DNA of 50,367 bases from Hyphomicrobiales bacterium. GTDB lineage: Bacteria > Pseudomonadota > Alphaproteobacteria > Rhizobiales > Beijerinckiaceae. Below, one piece after another: positions 27,093-34,312 of the stretch. Each line of letters starts with the position of its first letter. Positions within the stretch are counted from its first letter, which is position 1. The translations under genes and the position numbers were made by a program. Where the stretch lies: positions 1-50,367 of the forward strand of contig JAIYDY010000011.1 in NCBI GenBank assembly GCA_027487245.1, read 5' to 3'. The notes under the pieces were generated by a model. The model saw nothing but the letters and a program-made list of their open reading frames with translations, ran no database searches and had not been told where the DNA came from.

Positions 27093-27988
27093 AGCAGCTT
27101 GCCCGTGTTGCGCCGCATCTGTGGATCGAGCGTGTCGCGCAGCCCGTCGCCCAGCAGGTTGAGAACCACGACGGTGTAGGCAATGCACAACCCTGCGGAG
27201 AGGGAGATCAGCGGATTGGTTGTGATCGCTGTCTGTCCTTCCGCGATCACATTGCCCCAGGTTGGTGTGGGTGGCTGTACGCCAAGGCCGAGGAATGACA
27301 GGCCTGCCTCCGCGAGGATTGCCGTCGCGGCACTCACGGTCGCGACCACGATCACCGGTGGCAGGGCGTTGGGAATGACATGACGCAGGACGATCGTCCA
27401 GGGCGTCAGGCCGATCGCGCGGGAGGCCTCGATGAATGGGCGTGGCCGGATCGTCAGAACCACGGAACGCATCACCGCAGCGACGCGTGGGGTGTAGGCG
27501 ATGGCCACGGCCAGAATGATGGAGTCGAGTGTGTTCCCACGTGCGGCCACCAGTGCCAGTGCCAGCAGGAACGAGGGAAAGGCAAGCAGGATATCGATGA
27601 CCGCGACCAGTGCCCGCTCCAGCCAGCCCCCGGCATAGCCGGCAACGGCGCCGATGATGGTGCCGGCGCTCAGCGAGATCAGCACGACAAAGAAGCCGAC
27701 CTGAAGCGAGACCTGCGCGCCATGGATCAGACGTGAGGCGACGCACCTGCCGAACTGGTCCGTGCCCAGCCAGAAGGTGGCCGATGGCCGTGCCAGCGTG
27801 TTCATCAGGTCCGTGCGCGTCGGGGAATGAGGCGCAAGCCATGGTGCCGCGACTGCGACCATGACCAGAAGCAGGATGCCGATAGCGCCGATCATGAAGC
27901 CGGGATGCCGCGTATATCGCCGGATGGCGGCCCGGCGGCGGGCCGCAGCTTCCGCGACGGCGTCGATGGTCTCGATGGCGGTGGTCAT
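27089..27988 (-). CDS. Peptide/opine-type ABC transporter permease (DppC-like)
   Basis: About 299 residues from the ATG at 27988. An N-terminal cytoplasmic region and TM1 (GFMIGAIGILLLVMVAVAAPWLAP) are followed by FWLGTDQFGRCVASRLIHGAQVSL, the DppC hallmark, and the EAA loop FIEASRAIGLTPWTIVLRHVIPNALPPVIV. The C-terminal LSFLGLGVQPPTPTWGNVIAEGQ is also typical. Inner membrane, six helices expected. Both ends overlap neighbours by ATGA. Confidence 0.94.
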   Translation of the reverse strand: MTTAIETIDAVAEAAARRRAAIRRYTRHPGFMIGAIGILLLVMVAVAAPWLAPHSPTRTDLMNTLARPSATFWLGTDQFGRCVASRLIHGAQVSLQVGFFVVLISLSAGTIIGAVAGYAGGWLERALVAVIDILLAFPSFLLALALVAARGNTLDSIILAVAIAYTPRVAAVMRSVVLTIRPRPFIEASRAIGLTPWTIVLRHVIPNALPPVIVVATVSAATAILAEAGLSFLGLGVQPPTPTWGNVIAEGQTAITTNPLISLSAGLCIAYTVVVLNLLGDGLRDTLDPQMRRNTGKLL

Positions 27989-28926
27989 TGCTGGCGGAGC
28001 CTCGGGTCGATCGCGCCGTAGAGCAGGTCCAGCACTGTGTTGAGCAGCACCACCGCAGCCGCCAGCACCAGAACGCCAGCCTGCAGCAACTGATAGTCGC
28101 GCGCCAGGACCGCCTTGAGAATGGTCGAACCGAGCCCTGGGCGGCTGAACACAGCCTCGACCAGGATGGCGTTGCCCAGTGACCATGCAAAGGTGACGCC
28201 GATCACCGCGAGCACTGGGACCAGGGCGTTGCGCAGCGCGAGCTTCCAGACGATGCGCCACTCCGGGACGCCCATGGCGCGCGCCACGCGGATGTGATCC
28301 TGCCCGAGGACCTCCAGCATCGCCGAGCGGGTGAGTCGTGCGATGTAGGCGGCCACCGACAGCCCGAGCACGAGGGCGGGCAGAGCCAGATGGTGCAGGC
28401 CTTTCCAGAAGCCAGGCTCGCTCGTTGCGCCAAGTGCCGGAAAAAGGCCAAGCGCATGTGAAAGAAGCAGGATTGCTGTGATGCCGACCCAGAAAACGGG
28501 AAACGAGATGCCGAGCAGCGCGATGAGCATGACTGCGACATCAACGACGGAGCCTTGCCGAACCGCGGCAATGACGCCGAGCGGAACGCCCACCGCAATC
28601 GCGATCGCCATCCCTGCCACCGCGAGCGACGCCGAGGACGGCACTGACGCCAGGATTTCCGCCAGGGCGGGCTCGCCCGTCACGACAGACATGCCGAGAT
28701 CCCCCTGCAGGGCGCGCGCCAGGAAGATCCCGTACTGTTGCCAGACCGGCAGGTCGAGGCCGAGGCGCGCGCGCAAGGTTGCGAGCGCCTCGGGAGTGGC
28801 GAAATCGCCCAGCATATATAGCGCAGGATCGCCAGGGATGGCCCTCATCAGGAAGAAGGCGACCGTGACGATTCCGACCAGCGCCACGGCGAACTGGCCT
28901 GCGCAGCGGGCGATGTAAAAGACCAT
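27985..28926 (-). CDS. Peptide/opine-type ABC transporter permease (DppB-like)
   Basis: About 313 residues with N-terminal FYIARCAGQFAVALVGIVTVAFFLMRAIPGDPA (TM1 plus the R-x-x-PGDP motif), LARALQGDLGMSV and the EAA loop HIRVARAMGVPEWRIVWKLALRNALVPVLAV. I use the ATG at 28926; a GTG one codon upstream (28929) overlaps the binding-protein stop and is equally possible. It forms the channel with the DppC-like protein. Confidence 0.93.
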   Translation of the reverse strand: MVFYIARCAGQFAVALVGIVTVAFFLMRAIPGDPALYMLGDFATPEALATLRARLGLDLPVWQQYGIFLARALQGDLGMSVVTGEPALAEILASVPSSASLAVAGMAIAIAVGVPLGVIAAVRQGSVVDVAVMLIALLGISFPVFWVGITAILLLSHALGLFPALGATSEPGFWKGLHHLALPALVLGLSVAAYIARLTRSAMLEVLGQDHIRVARAMGVPEWRIVWKLALRNALVPVLAVIGVTFAWSLGNAILVEAVFSRPGLGSTILKAVLARDYQLLQAGVLVLAAAVVLLNTVLDLLYGAIDPRLRQQ

Positions 28927-30482
28927 CACGCGCCGCGAAGCGAGACGGGCGAGACGTTGACCGTGAACAGGCTGTTCTGCACGAAGCCTTGCACGGTTGG
29001 TCCATGAGCGAGGAAGAGCCGATCCGCGTAGAGCGGGATCACCGGCAGGTCATCCATCGTCTGGCGCAGCAGCCTGTTGTAGACCGCCTTGCGCCCCGGA
29101 AGATCAGGCGCGCGCGCGGCTTCGGCGAGCAACGCATCCGCGCTGTCATAGCGGGACGTGTTCAGCCCAGGCGGATGGGAACGCGTGTGATAGAGCGTGA
29201 CCAGCGGGCTGTCCGGATCGGGCGGGCCGACCACGGCAGTGATGCAGGATTGCACATTGCCGCTGCTGCGGGCCTGGACGTAAGCGCCGCGCTCCAGCAC
29301 CCGGACAGTCGCCTGGATGCCGACCTGCTGCAGGTCGTTGGCCAGCGGGACCGGGAAGCGGTCAAAGGGATTGAGCCCCACGGTCGTGATCTCGAAGCGA
29401 AAGTTCGAGACGTTTGCCTCCCTCAGAAGGGCGCGCGCGCGGTCCGGATCGTAGGCGTAACGCGGGACGCCTTCTTCGGACAACTCCTGGAAGGTCGAGG
29501 TCAATACGCTGTTCGCCTCGAACTTCGTGCCACGGAAGAAGCCGTCGATCAGCGCCTTGCGGTTCAAGGCATGTGCCATCGCCCGGCGCACACGGACGTC
29601 ACGCAGCGGTCCCATGGTGGTGTTCAGAACAAGGTTGGCCGTGTTGTTGGCCGGGCGATCCAGCAAGGTGATGTTCTGTGCCCGACGCAGCCGGTCAATC
29701 ACATCCGGCGACTGCAGAGCGTAGAAGATATCCAGCTCGCCGTTCTCGAGCGCGATGGCTGCAGCCGTCTCGTCACGCACGATGCGGAAAATCACATCAG
29801 TCAGGGTCGAGGCACCTCCGAAGTAGGATGGGTTCGCCACAAGACGGACTTCGCTACCTGCCGTCCAGCGGTCGAACATGAACGGACCAGTGCCGATCGG
29901 GTTCATGCTGTAGCGCTCGCCGATCTCGGTGACCGCGCGGCGGGAGACGATCCAGCCCTGGTTGAAGGCACACAGCTTGTGCAGGAAGCCGGAGTTGGCC
30001 GAATCGAGCACGAGACGGACGGTCAGCGGGTCCGGCGTCTGGATTTCCTTCAGTCCGGCAAGCTGGCCGCGATAAAGGCTCCCGGTCGCTGGATCGAGCA
30101 CCCGCTCGAAGGAAAACTTGACGTCGTCCGAGGTGAAGGCACCGTAGTTCTTGTGCCAGGTTACATTCGGCCGCAGCTTGAATGTCCAGACGGTTCCGTC
30201 AGCGGACACTTCGTAGCTGGTCGCGAGATCCGGAACGATGGCGTTGGTCCGCTGGTCGTACTGGACCAGGCCATTGTAGATGTGGCTGGCGATCGACTGG
30301 TTTTCGTTCTGGAAGATCCGCGCCGGGTCGAGTTGCGAGATGTCCGAGCCGAAGCGCACGCGCAATGTGCGCGAGCCCTGTGCCATGACAGGCGCACCGA
30401 ACGCGGCGCCAAGTGTGATCCCCGTTGCGCCGGCGAGCACTTCGCGCCGGTTGAATGCAGGCAGTTTCCTCATGTCATTCAT
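28926..30482 (-). CDS. Peptide/opine-type ABC transporter binding protein (SBP family 5)
   Basis: About 518 residues. The N-terminus contains a twin-arginine-like NRREVLAGATGITLGAAFGAPVMAQ, consistent with Tat export and cleavage near residue 35. The mature protein has RVRFGSDISQLDPARIF, HIYNGLVQYD, YEVSADGTVWTFKLRPNVTWH and LNTTMGPLRDVRVRRAMAHALNRKALID, all typical of DppA/OppA-like family-5 proteins. The ATG at 30482 overlaps the stop of the small upstream ORF by 8 bases (ATGAATGA); an ATG three codons later is possible. The ligand is unknown, but the linked amidase and isochorismatase-like enzyme suggest an amide. Confidence 0.93.
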   Translation of the reverse strand: MNDMRKLPAFNRREVLAGATGITLGAAFGAPVMAQGSRTLRVRFGSDISQLDPARIFQNENQSIASHIYNGLVQYDQRTNAIVPDLATSYEVSADGTVWTFKLRPNVTWHKNYGAFTSDDVKFSFERVLDPATGSLYRGQLAGLKEIQTPDPLTVRLVLDSANSGFLHKLCAFNQGWIVSRRAVTEIGERYSMNPIGTGPFMFDRWTAGSEVRLVANPSYFGGASTLTDVIFRIVRDETAAAIALENGELDIFYALQSPDVIDRLRRAQNITLLDRPANNTANLVLNTTMGPLRDVRVRRAMAHALNRKALIDGFFRGTKFEANSVLTSTFQELSEEGVPRYAYDPDRARALLREANVSNFRFEITTVGLNPFDRFPVPLANDLQQVGIQATVRVLERGAYVQARSSGNVQSCITAVVGPPDPDSPLVTLYHTRSHPPGLNTSRYDSADALLAEAARAPDLPGRKAVYNRLLRQTMDDLPVIPLYADRLFLAHGPTVQGFVQNSLFTVNVSPVSLRGA

Positions 30483-30630
30483 CGTCCTTGTCTCCCCCTT
30501 CGTTGATGTCATCGACCGACGGGTTCGCCGGTCGCAGTTCCTTCTGCCAATCGCGCGGCAACCGCGCTCCTGCCTGAATCATCATTGCTGCAAGTTCCGC
30601 CAGGCGGGCTGCTTCTTCGGCGGGTGTCAT
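30475..30630 (-). CDS. Small acidic protein of 51 residues between amidase and binding protein
   Basis: The reading frame starts MTPAEEAARLAELAAMMIQA and ends in a charged tail (DDINEGGDKDDE). Its ATG overlaps the amidase stop (ATGA), and its stop overlaps the next start codon (ATGAATGA), so it lies in the translational chain of the operon. The N-terminal half is predicted to be an amphipathic helix rich in Ala, Glu and Leu. Position directly after an amidase recalls the small GatC/AtzG-type partner subunits of amidases, but no sequence similarity is claimed. It is real by position; function unknown. Confidence 0.65.
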   Translation of the reverse strand: MTPAEEAARLAELAAMMIQAGARLPRDWQKELRPANPSVDDINEGGDKDDE

Positions 30631-31982
30631 GACGGCCTCCTCTGGCGCCATGGTGTCGCCGCCTCGTAGGACATCGCCAGCCGGAACAGAGCCGCCTCGC
30701 CACCCTGTGGTGCCATGGCATGCCAATGCAGCGGCAGCCCACTGCGCGAGAAGCCGTTGCATTGGACGAGTGCCGGCAAGCCCGCCAGGCTGGCAGGCGT
30801 CAGCATGGTCTCGCTGGTGTAGGCGCTCGACTCTGGCTCGACCCCGAGGCGCGGCGGAAGATGGAGCGCGCCGAAGCCGAGCAGCACGTCGAACTTGGTC
30901 CAAAGCCGCGGCATCGCCTCGCTGAAGGCGCGGCGGAAGCGCTGGGCAGCCAGATAATCGACAGCGCGTACGCTGGAGCCTGCGAGGAGCTTGTCGCGAA
31001 GCGCGGCGCCGATCCGGTCCTTACCATCGAGCAACTCGCTCTCGTGGATGGCAGCCGACTCTGCAGCGCCGATGAGCCGCGCCGCATCAAGGCAGGTCGC
31101 GGCCGGCCAAGGCAGGACAGCGTCAGCAATGTCGGCTCCTCTTGATGACAGGACATCGAGGCCTGCCTCGAGCGCTGCCGCCAACTCCGCGTCGGGTGCG
31201 GGAAAGCCCGGTCCTGCATCCCTGAGGACGCCGATGCGCAGTCCGCCGAGGCCTGCCTTGCCGGCACGGTGCAGCCCCGTGCCATGCAAGGCGTCGAGCA
31301 CGATGGCGGCATCCTCGGCGGTCCAGGTGATCGGCCCTGGGCGATCCAACGAGAAGGTGTTGGGCAGTGCGCCCTCCAGTGGCAGCCGCCCGGGCGTCAT
31401 CACGAGGCCGCAGCAGCCAGTGGCGGCAGCGGGCAGCCTGACGGACCCGGTGGTGTCCGAGCCAAATGCAAGCAGGGCCATGCCCGTCGCGACGGCGACG
31501 CCGGCACCGGTGGAAGAGCCGCCGGTGAATCGGCTCACATCCCAGGGGTTGCGGGCCGGAGGCGCCGGCAGGTCGAAATGCTCGGCACCGGTGCCCGTGC
31601 CGTATTCCCAGGTCGACAGCTTGCCGAGCAGCACGGCGCCTTGCCCGCGCAGGCCAGTGACGAGGGCCGCGTCGCTTTCGGCTATTCGCCCCTCGCGAAA
31701 TCGGGAATTGGCGGTGGCGGGAAGACCGGCGACGTCGAACGTGTCCTTGATGGCCCAGGGGATGCCGGCGAGTGCGCCGCGCCGCGGCGTCCGAGCCGCG
31801 GTGCGCGCGCCGACTTCGTCAACATGCAGGAAGGCATACAAATCGGCATCGCGGGCTGCGATCACCGCCAGGCAGGAATCGAGGAGACCTTCCGCCGAAA
31901 CGACACCTGCATCGAGCGCAGCGAGGGCTTCGGCCAAAGTGAAATGGCGACTTTGTATGCAATGAGCATGCAAGGCAGCCAT
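30627..31982 (-). CDS. Amidase-signature family hydrolase
   Basis: About 451 residues from the ATG at 31982, which overlaps the GntR stop (ATGA). The Lys-cisSer-Ser triad is visible: K79 in GIPWAIKD, S156 in FTGGSSTGAGVAVA and S180 in GSDTTGSVRLPA, with the family's 24-residue spacing between the serines. The usual GSDTGGS has Thr in place of the first Gly (GSDTTGS), a mild deviation. Family members hydrolyse amides, carbamates and ureido compounds in the cytosol. It heads the structural genes of the operon; the substrate is probably brought in by the following ABC transporter. Confidence 0.92.
   Translation of the reverse strand: MAALHAHCIQSRHFTLAEALAALDAGVVSAEGLLDSCLAVIAARDADLYAFLHVDEVGARTAARTPRRGALAGIPWAIKDTFDVAGLPATANSRFREGRIAESDAALVTGLRGQGAVLLGKLSTWEYGTGTGAEHFDLPAPPARNPWDVSRFTGGSSTGAGVAVATGMALLAFGSDTTGSVRLPAAATGCCGLVMTPGRLPLEGALPNTFSLDRPGPITWTAEDAAIVLDALHGTGLHRAGKAGLGGLRIGVLRDAGPGFPAPDAELAAALEAGLDVLSSRGADIADAVLPWPAATCLDAARLIGAAESAAIHESELLDGKDRIGAALRDKLLAGSSVRAVDYLAAQRFRRAFSEAMPRLWTKFDVLLGFGALHLPPRLGVEPESSAYTSETMLTPASLAGLPALVQCNGFSRSGLPLHWHAMAPQGGEAALFRLAMSYEAATPWRQRRPS
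31953..31963. promoter_or_regulatory. Second copy of the GntR operator core inside the amidase start region
   Basis: TTGTATGCAAT here, within the first codons of the amidase gene, is identical to 32715-32725 in the divergent promoter. It may be an auxiliary site for the same GntR regulator, for looping or roadblock control. The identity is visible; the role is inferred. Confidence 0.35.
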
Positions 31983-32650
31983 CACATCGCCCACTTTCCG
32001 TCACGACTGCGGCTCACAGCCGCAACGAAGACAGCCCGTCCGGCCTCGACATGGGCGCGCATCACCGCTCCGGCCCAAGCGGCATTGCCGGAGGCAATCG
32101 CCTTGATCATTTCACGGTGCTGATCGAGGCTGCGGCGCAGCCCTGCCGCATCAAAGTTCCGGAAGTTCCGCAGCATCATCGGCGGCACGGCGAGGCTATG
32201 CAGGGTGGTGCGGCAACGGGCCCGGCCGCTCATCTCCCAGAGGGCGCGATGAAAGTTGACATTGGTATCCGAGATCACCTCGATCGCGTTCAGATCGTCG
32301 CCGGGCAGCGCTGCTTCGGCCCGATCGCATGCTTCTTCCATCATATCGAGCCCGCGGCGATCAGGCATTGAGGCGGCATGCTCTGCCGCGTAGGTCTCGA
32401 GGAGGGCCCTCAGGTCAAAGATCTCGTTGATATCGGCGATGGACCATTCCGTCGCGAACGCGCCCTGGTTCGGCACAACGCGCAGCCAGCCCTCGGCATC
32501 GAGCCGCCGCAATGCTTCCCGGATCGGAGTCCGGCTGACTCCGAGCTGGGCGGCGAGCTCCTCTTCAGGCAAATGTGAGCCCGGGGGGTAAGTCCCGTCG
32601 GCAAGCCGTCGCCGAAGCGTCACATAGGCCTGTTCCCAGGCGGTGGCCAT
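31982..32650 (-). CDS. GntR-family transcriptional regulator (FadR/FCD subgroup)
   Basis: About 222 residues from the ATG at 32650, preceded by an aggag ribosome binding site. The winged helix is DGTYPPGSHLPEEELAAQLGVSRTPIREALRRLDAEGWL. The C-terminal FCD domain has the expected metal-ligand pattern (D/N near NVNFHRALWEMSG, His in HREMIKAI and HVEAG). It is the first gene of the catabolic operon and divergent from the lyase gene, so it probably represses both in response to a carboxylate ligand. Confidence 0.92.
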   Translation of the reverse strand: MATAWEQAYVTLRRRLADGTYPPGSHLPEEELAAQLGVSRTPIREALRRLDAEGWLRVVPNQGAFATEWSIADINEIFDLRALLETYAAEHAASMPDRRGLDMMEEACDRAEAALPGDDLNAIEVISDTNVNFHRALWEMSGRARCRTTLHSLAVPPMMLRNFRNFDAAGLRRSLDQHREMIKAIASGNAAWAGAVMRAHVEAGRAVFVAAVSRSRDGKWAM

Positions 32651-32690
32651 CTCGTCTCCTGCTTTGCCGAGGGTTCCACTCAATTTCTGC

Positions 32691-32724
32691 TTGCATCATA
32701 CAGTCGTCCTACGATTGTATGCAA
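32691..32724. promoter_or_regulatory. Palindromic operator in the GntR/lyase divergent promoter
   Basis: An inverted repeat ATACAGTCGT (32698-32707) / ACGATTGTAT (32711-32720) matches 9 of 10 positions around a 3-base spacer, and TTGCAT...ATGCAA frames it. The core TTGTATGCAA (32715-32724) resembles operators of FCD-type GntR regulators (TTGTATACAA-like). It lies 41 bases before the GntR start and about 60 bases before the lyase start, well placed to control both. Confidence 0.6.
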
Positions 32725-32782
32725 TACCCAAGTCGGCTTCAAGCTGCTCCATACACCTAAAGCGATCCCGGAAAGAGAAACG

Positions 32783-33649
32783 ATGCCCCGTCAGTCCCTG
32801 AAGCCCCTCCTTTCCCGCGGTCGCTGCCTCGTCGCACCCGGGGTTTTTGACCTGCTCTCCACCCACATCCTGAATCAGCATGGCGCCGAGGCGACCTACA
32901 TGACAGGGTTCGGCGTCGTCGCGTCCTGCCTGGGGCTTCCGGACGCCGGGATTGCGACCTACACGGAGATGGTTGACCGGGCGCGCCGGATTGCAGAGTT
33001 TTCAAAGGCTCCGCTGATCGCAGATGCCGACACGGGCTATGGCGGCCTGCTGAACGTGCGGCATACGGTGCGAGGCTATGAGGCCGCCGGGGTTGCTGCG
33101 ATCCAGCTTGAGGACCAGGAGTTCCCGAAGAAGTGCGGACATACCCCCGGCCGTCGCGTCATCCCTCTGGCCGACATGGTGCGCAAGATCGAGGTTGCTG
33201 CAGACAGCCGATCATCTGCCGATTTCCTGATCATCGCGCGCACCGACTCACGCACATCGCTCGGCCTTGACGAAGCACTCAAGCGCGCGGAAGCCTATGC
33301 GAAGGCCGGTGCCGACATCCTGTTCGTCGAAAGCCCGGAGACCGAGGCCGAGATGGAGCAGATCGGGCGCTCCTTTCACCAGCCGCTGCTGGCCAACATG
33401 GTGGACGGAGGCATGACGCCGATGCTGACGCGCGATCGTCTGGCTGAACTTGGTTTCCAGATCGTCATTTATCCTGCAGCGGGCTTCCTCGCGACCGCAT
33501 CCGCGCTCGACCGGATGTATGGCCACATTGCCGCAACCGGCAGCAGCCTTGGCGCTCCCGTGCCTGTCTTCGACTTCAACAAGCTGACCGAGATCATGGG
33601 CTTTCCGGACATCCACGCCTTCGAAAGCCGCTGGGGCACCAATCGCTGA
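32783..33649 (+). CDS. Isocitrate lyase/PEP mutase family lyase
   Basis: 288 residues, TIM barrel. Landmarks are VAPGVFDLLSTHILNQHGAEATYMTGFGVVAS, LIADADTGYGG (Mg-binding Asp pair), IQLEDQEFPKKCGH with the flexible-loop KKCGH containing the catalytic Cys, and IIARTDSR. The KKCGH loop marks a C-C lyase (methylisocitrate, 2,3-dimethylmalate or related lyases) rather than a PEP mutase or oxaloacetate decarboxylase. Divergent from the GntR operon and convergent with leuD. Likely product pair would be pyruvate or succinate plus a small carboxylate. Confidence 0.9.
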   Translation: MPRQSLKPLLSRGRCLVAPGVFDLLSTHILNQHGAEATYMTGFGVVASCLGLPDAGIATYTEMVDRARRIAEFSKAPLIADADTGYGGLLNVRHTVRGYEAAGVAAIQLEDQEFPKKCGHTPGRRVIPLADMVRKIEVAADSRSSADFLIIARTDSRTSLGLDEALKRAEAYAKAGADILFVESPETEAEMEQIGRSFHQPLLANMVDGGMTPMLTRDRLAELGFQIVIYPAAGFLATASALDRMYGHIAATGSSLGAPVPVFDFNKLTEIMGFPDIHAFESRWGTNR

Positions 33650-33685
33650 GGATGCACGGCATCAGGCCGGCCCGGTTCTTCCTCT

Positions 33686-34312
33686 TCAGGAGGGCTTGTG
33701 GCTGTAGACCCAGGGCCTCCGCAGGCGATCCGCCGCGTGAAACGCGTTGATCTCTTCACTCTTGGCCAATGAAGCGCCGATTTCGTCGAGACCTTCGATC
33801 AGGTCCCGGCGCCGCGACGGATCCATGGTGAAAGGCACATCGAAGCCTTCCGCCGCCCGGACACGTCCGCTTTCCAGATCGACAATCACTGGCTCTGCGG
33901 GATGGCGCTCGGCTATTCCCTGCAACGTGACGGTGGCCGCCTCGGCGATGATGACCGGCGCCAGTCCGTTCTTGAAGCAGTTGTCGTAAAAGATGCTCGC
34001 AAACCCCGATGCGATCACAGCGCGGATGCCGAATTCCCGAAGGGCCCAGACGGCATGCTCGCGGGATGACCCGCAGCCGAAGTTTGCACCCGCAACGAGA
34101 AGGGTAGCGTTGCGCCATGGTGCACGATTGAGCACGAAATCGGGCTTTTCGGCACCGCCGGGCCCGTAGCGCCAATCCGAGAACAGGCCCTTGCCCATGC
34201 CATCGCGCGTAACGCTGATCAGATGGATGATGGGAATGATCTGGTCCGTATCCACGTTCGCTCTCGGCAGAGGGGCGGCGATACCTTCGATCCTGGGTTG
34301 GCGGTTCGTCAT
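33686..34312 (-). CDS. leuD: 3-isopropylmalate dehydratase-type small subunit (LeuD family)
   Basis: About 208 residues. VDTDQIIPIIHL and GANFGCGSSREHAVWALREFGIRAVIASGFASIFYDNCFKNGLAPV are the aconitase swivel-domain hallmarks, with the GCGSSREHA substrate-recognition loop. The ATG at 34312 overlaps the leuC stop (ATGA). It may be the biosynthetic leucine enzyme or a catabolic paralogue; the neighbouring lyase, GntR and SDR, and the absence of leuA/leuB, favour a catabolic role, but this is inference. Confidence 0.9.
   Translation of the reverse strand: MTNRQPRIEGIAAPLPRANVDTDQIIPIIHLISVTRDGMGKGLFSDWRYGPGGAEKPDFVLNRAPWRNATLLVAGANFGCGSSREHAVWALREFGIRAVIASGFASIFYDNCFKNGLAPVIIAEAATVTLQGIAERHPAEPVIVDLESGRVRAAEGFDVPFTMDPSRRRDLIEGLDEIGASLAKSEEINAFHAADRLRRPWVYSHKPS

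Noticed and set aside
28989..30506. A 505-codon plus-strand open frame
   Set aside because: Antisense to the family-5 binding protein, which has clear motifs and operon overlaps. The antisense product has no domain.
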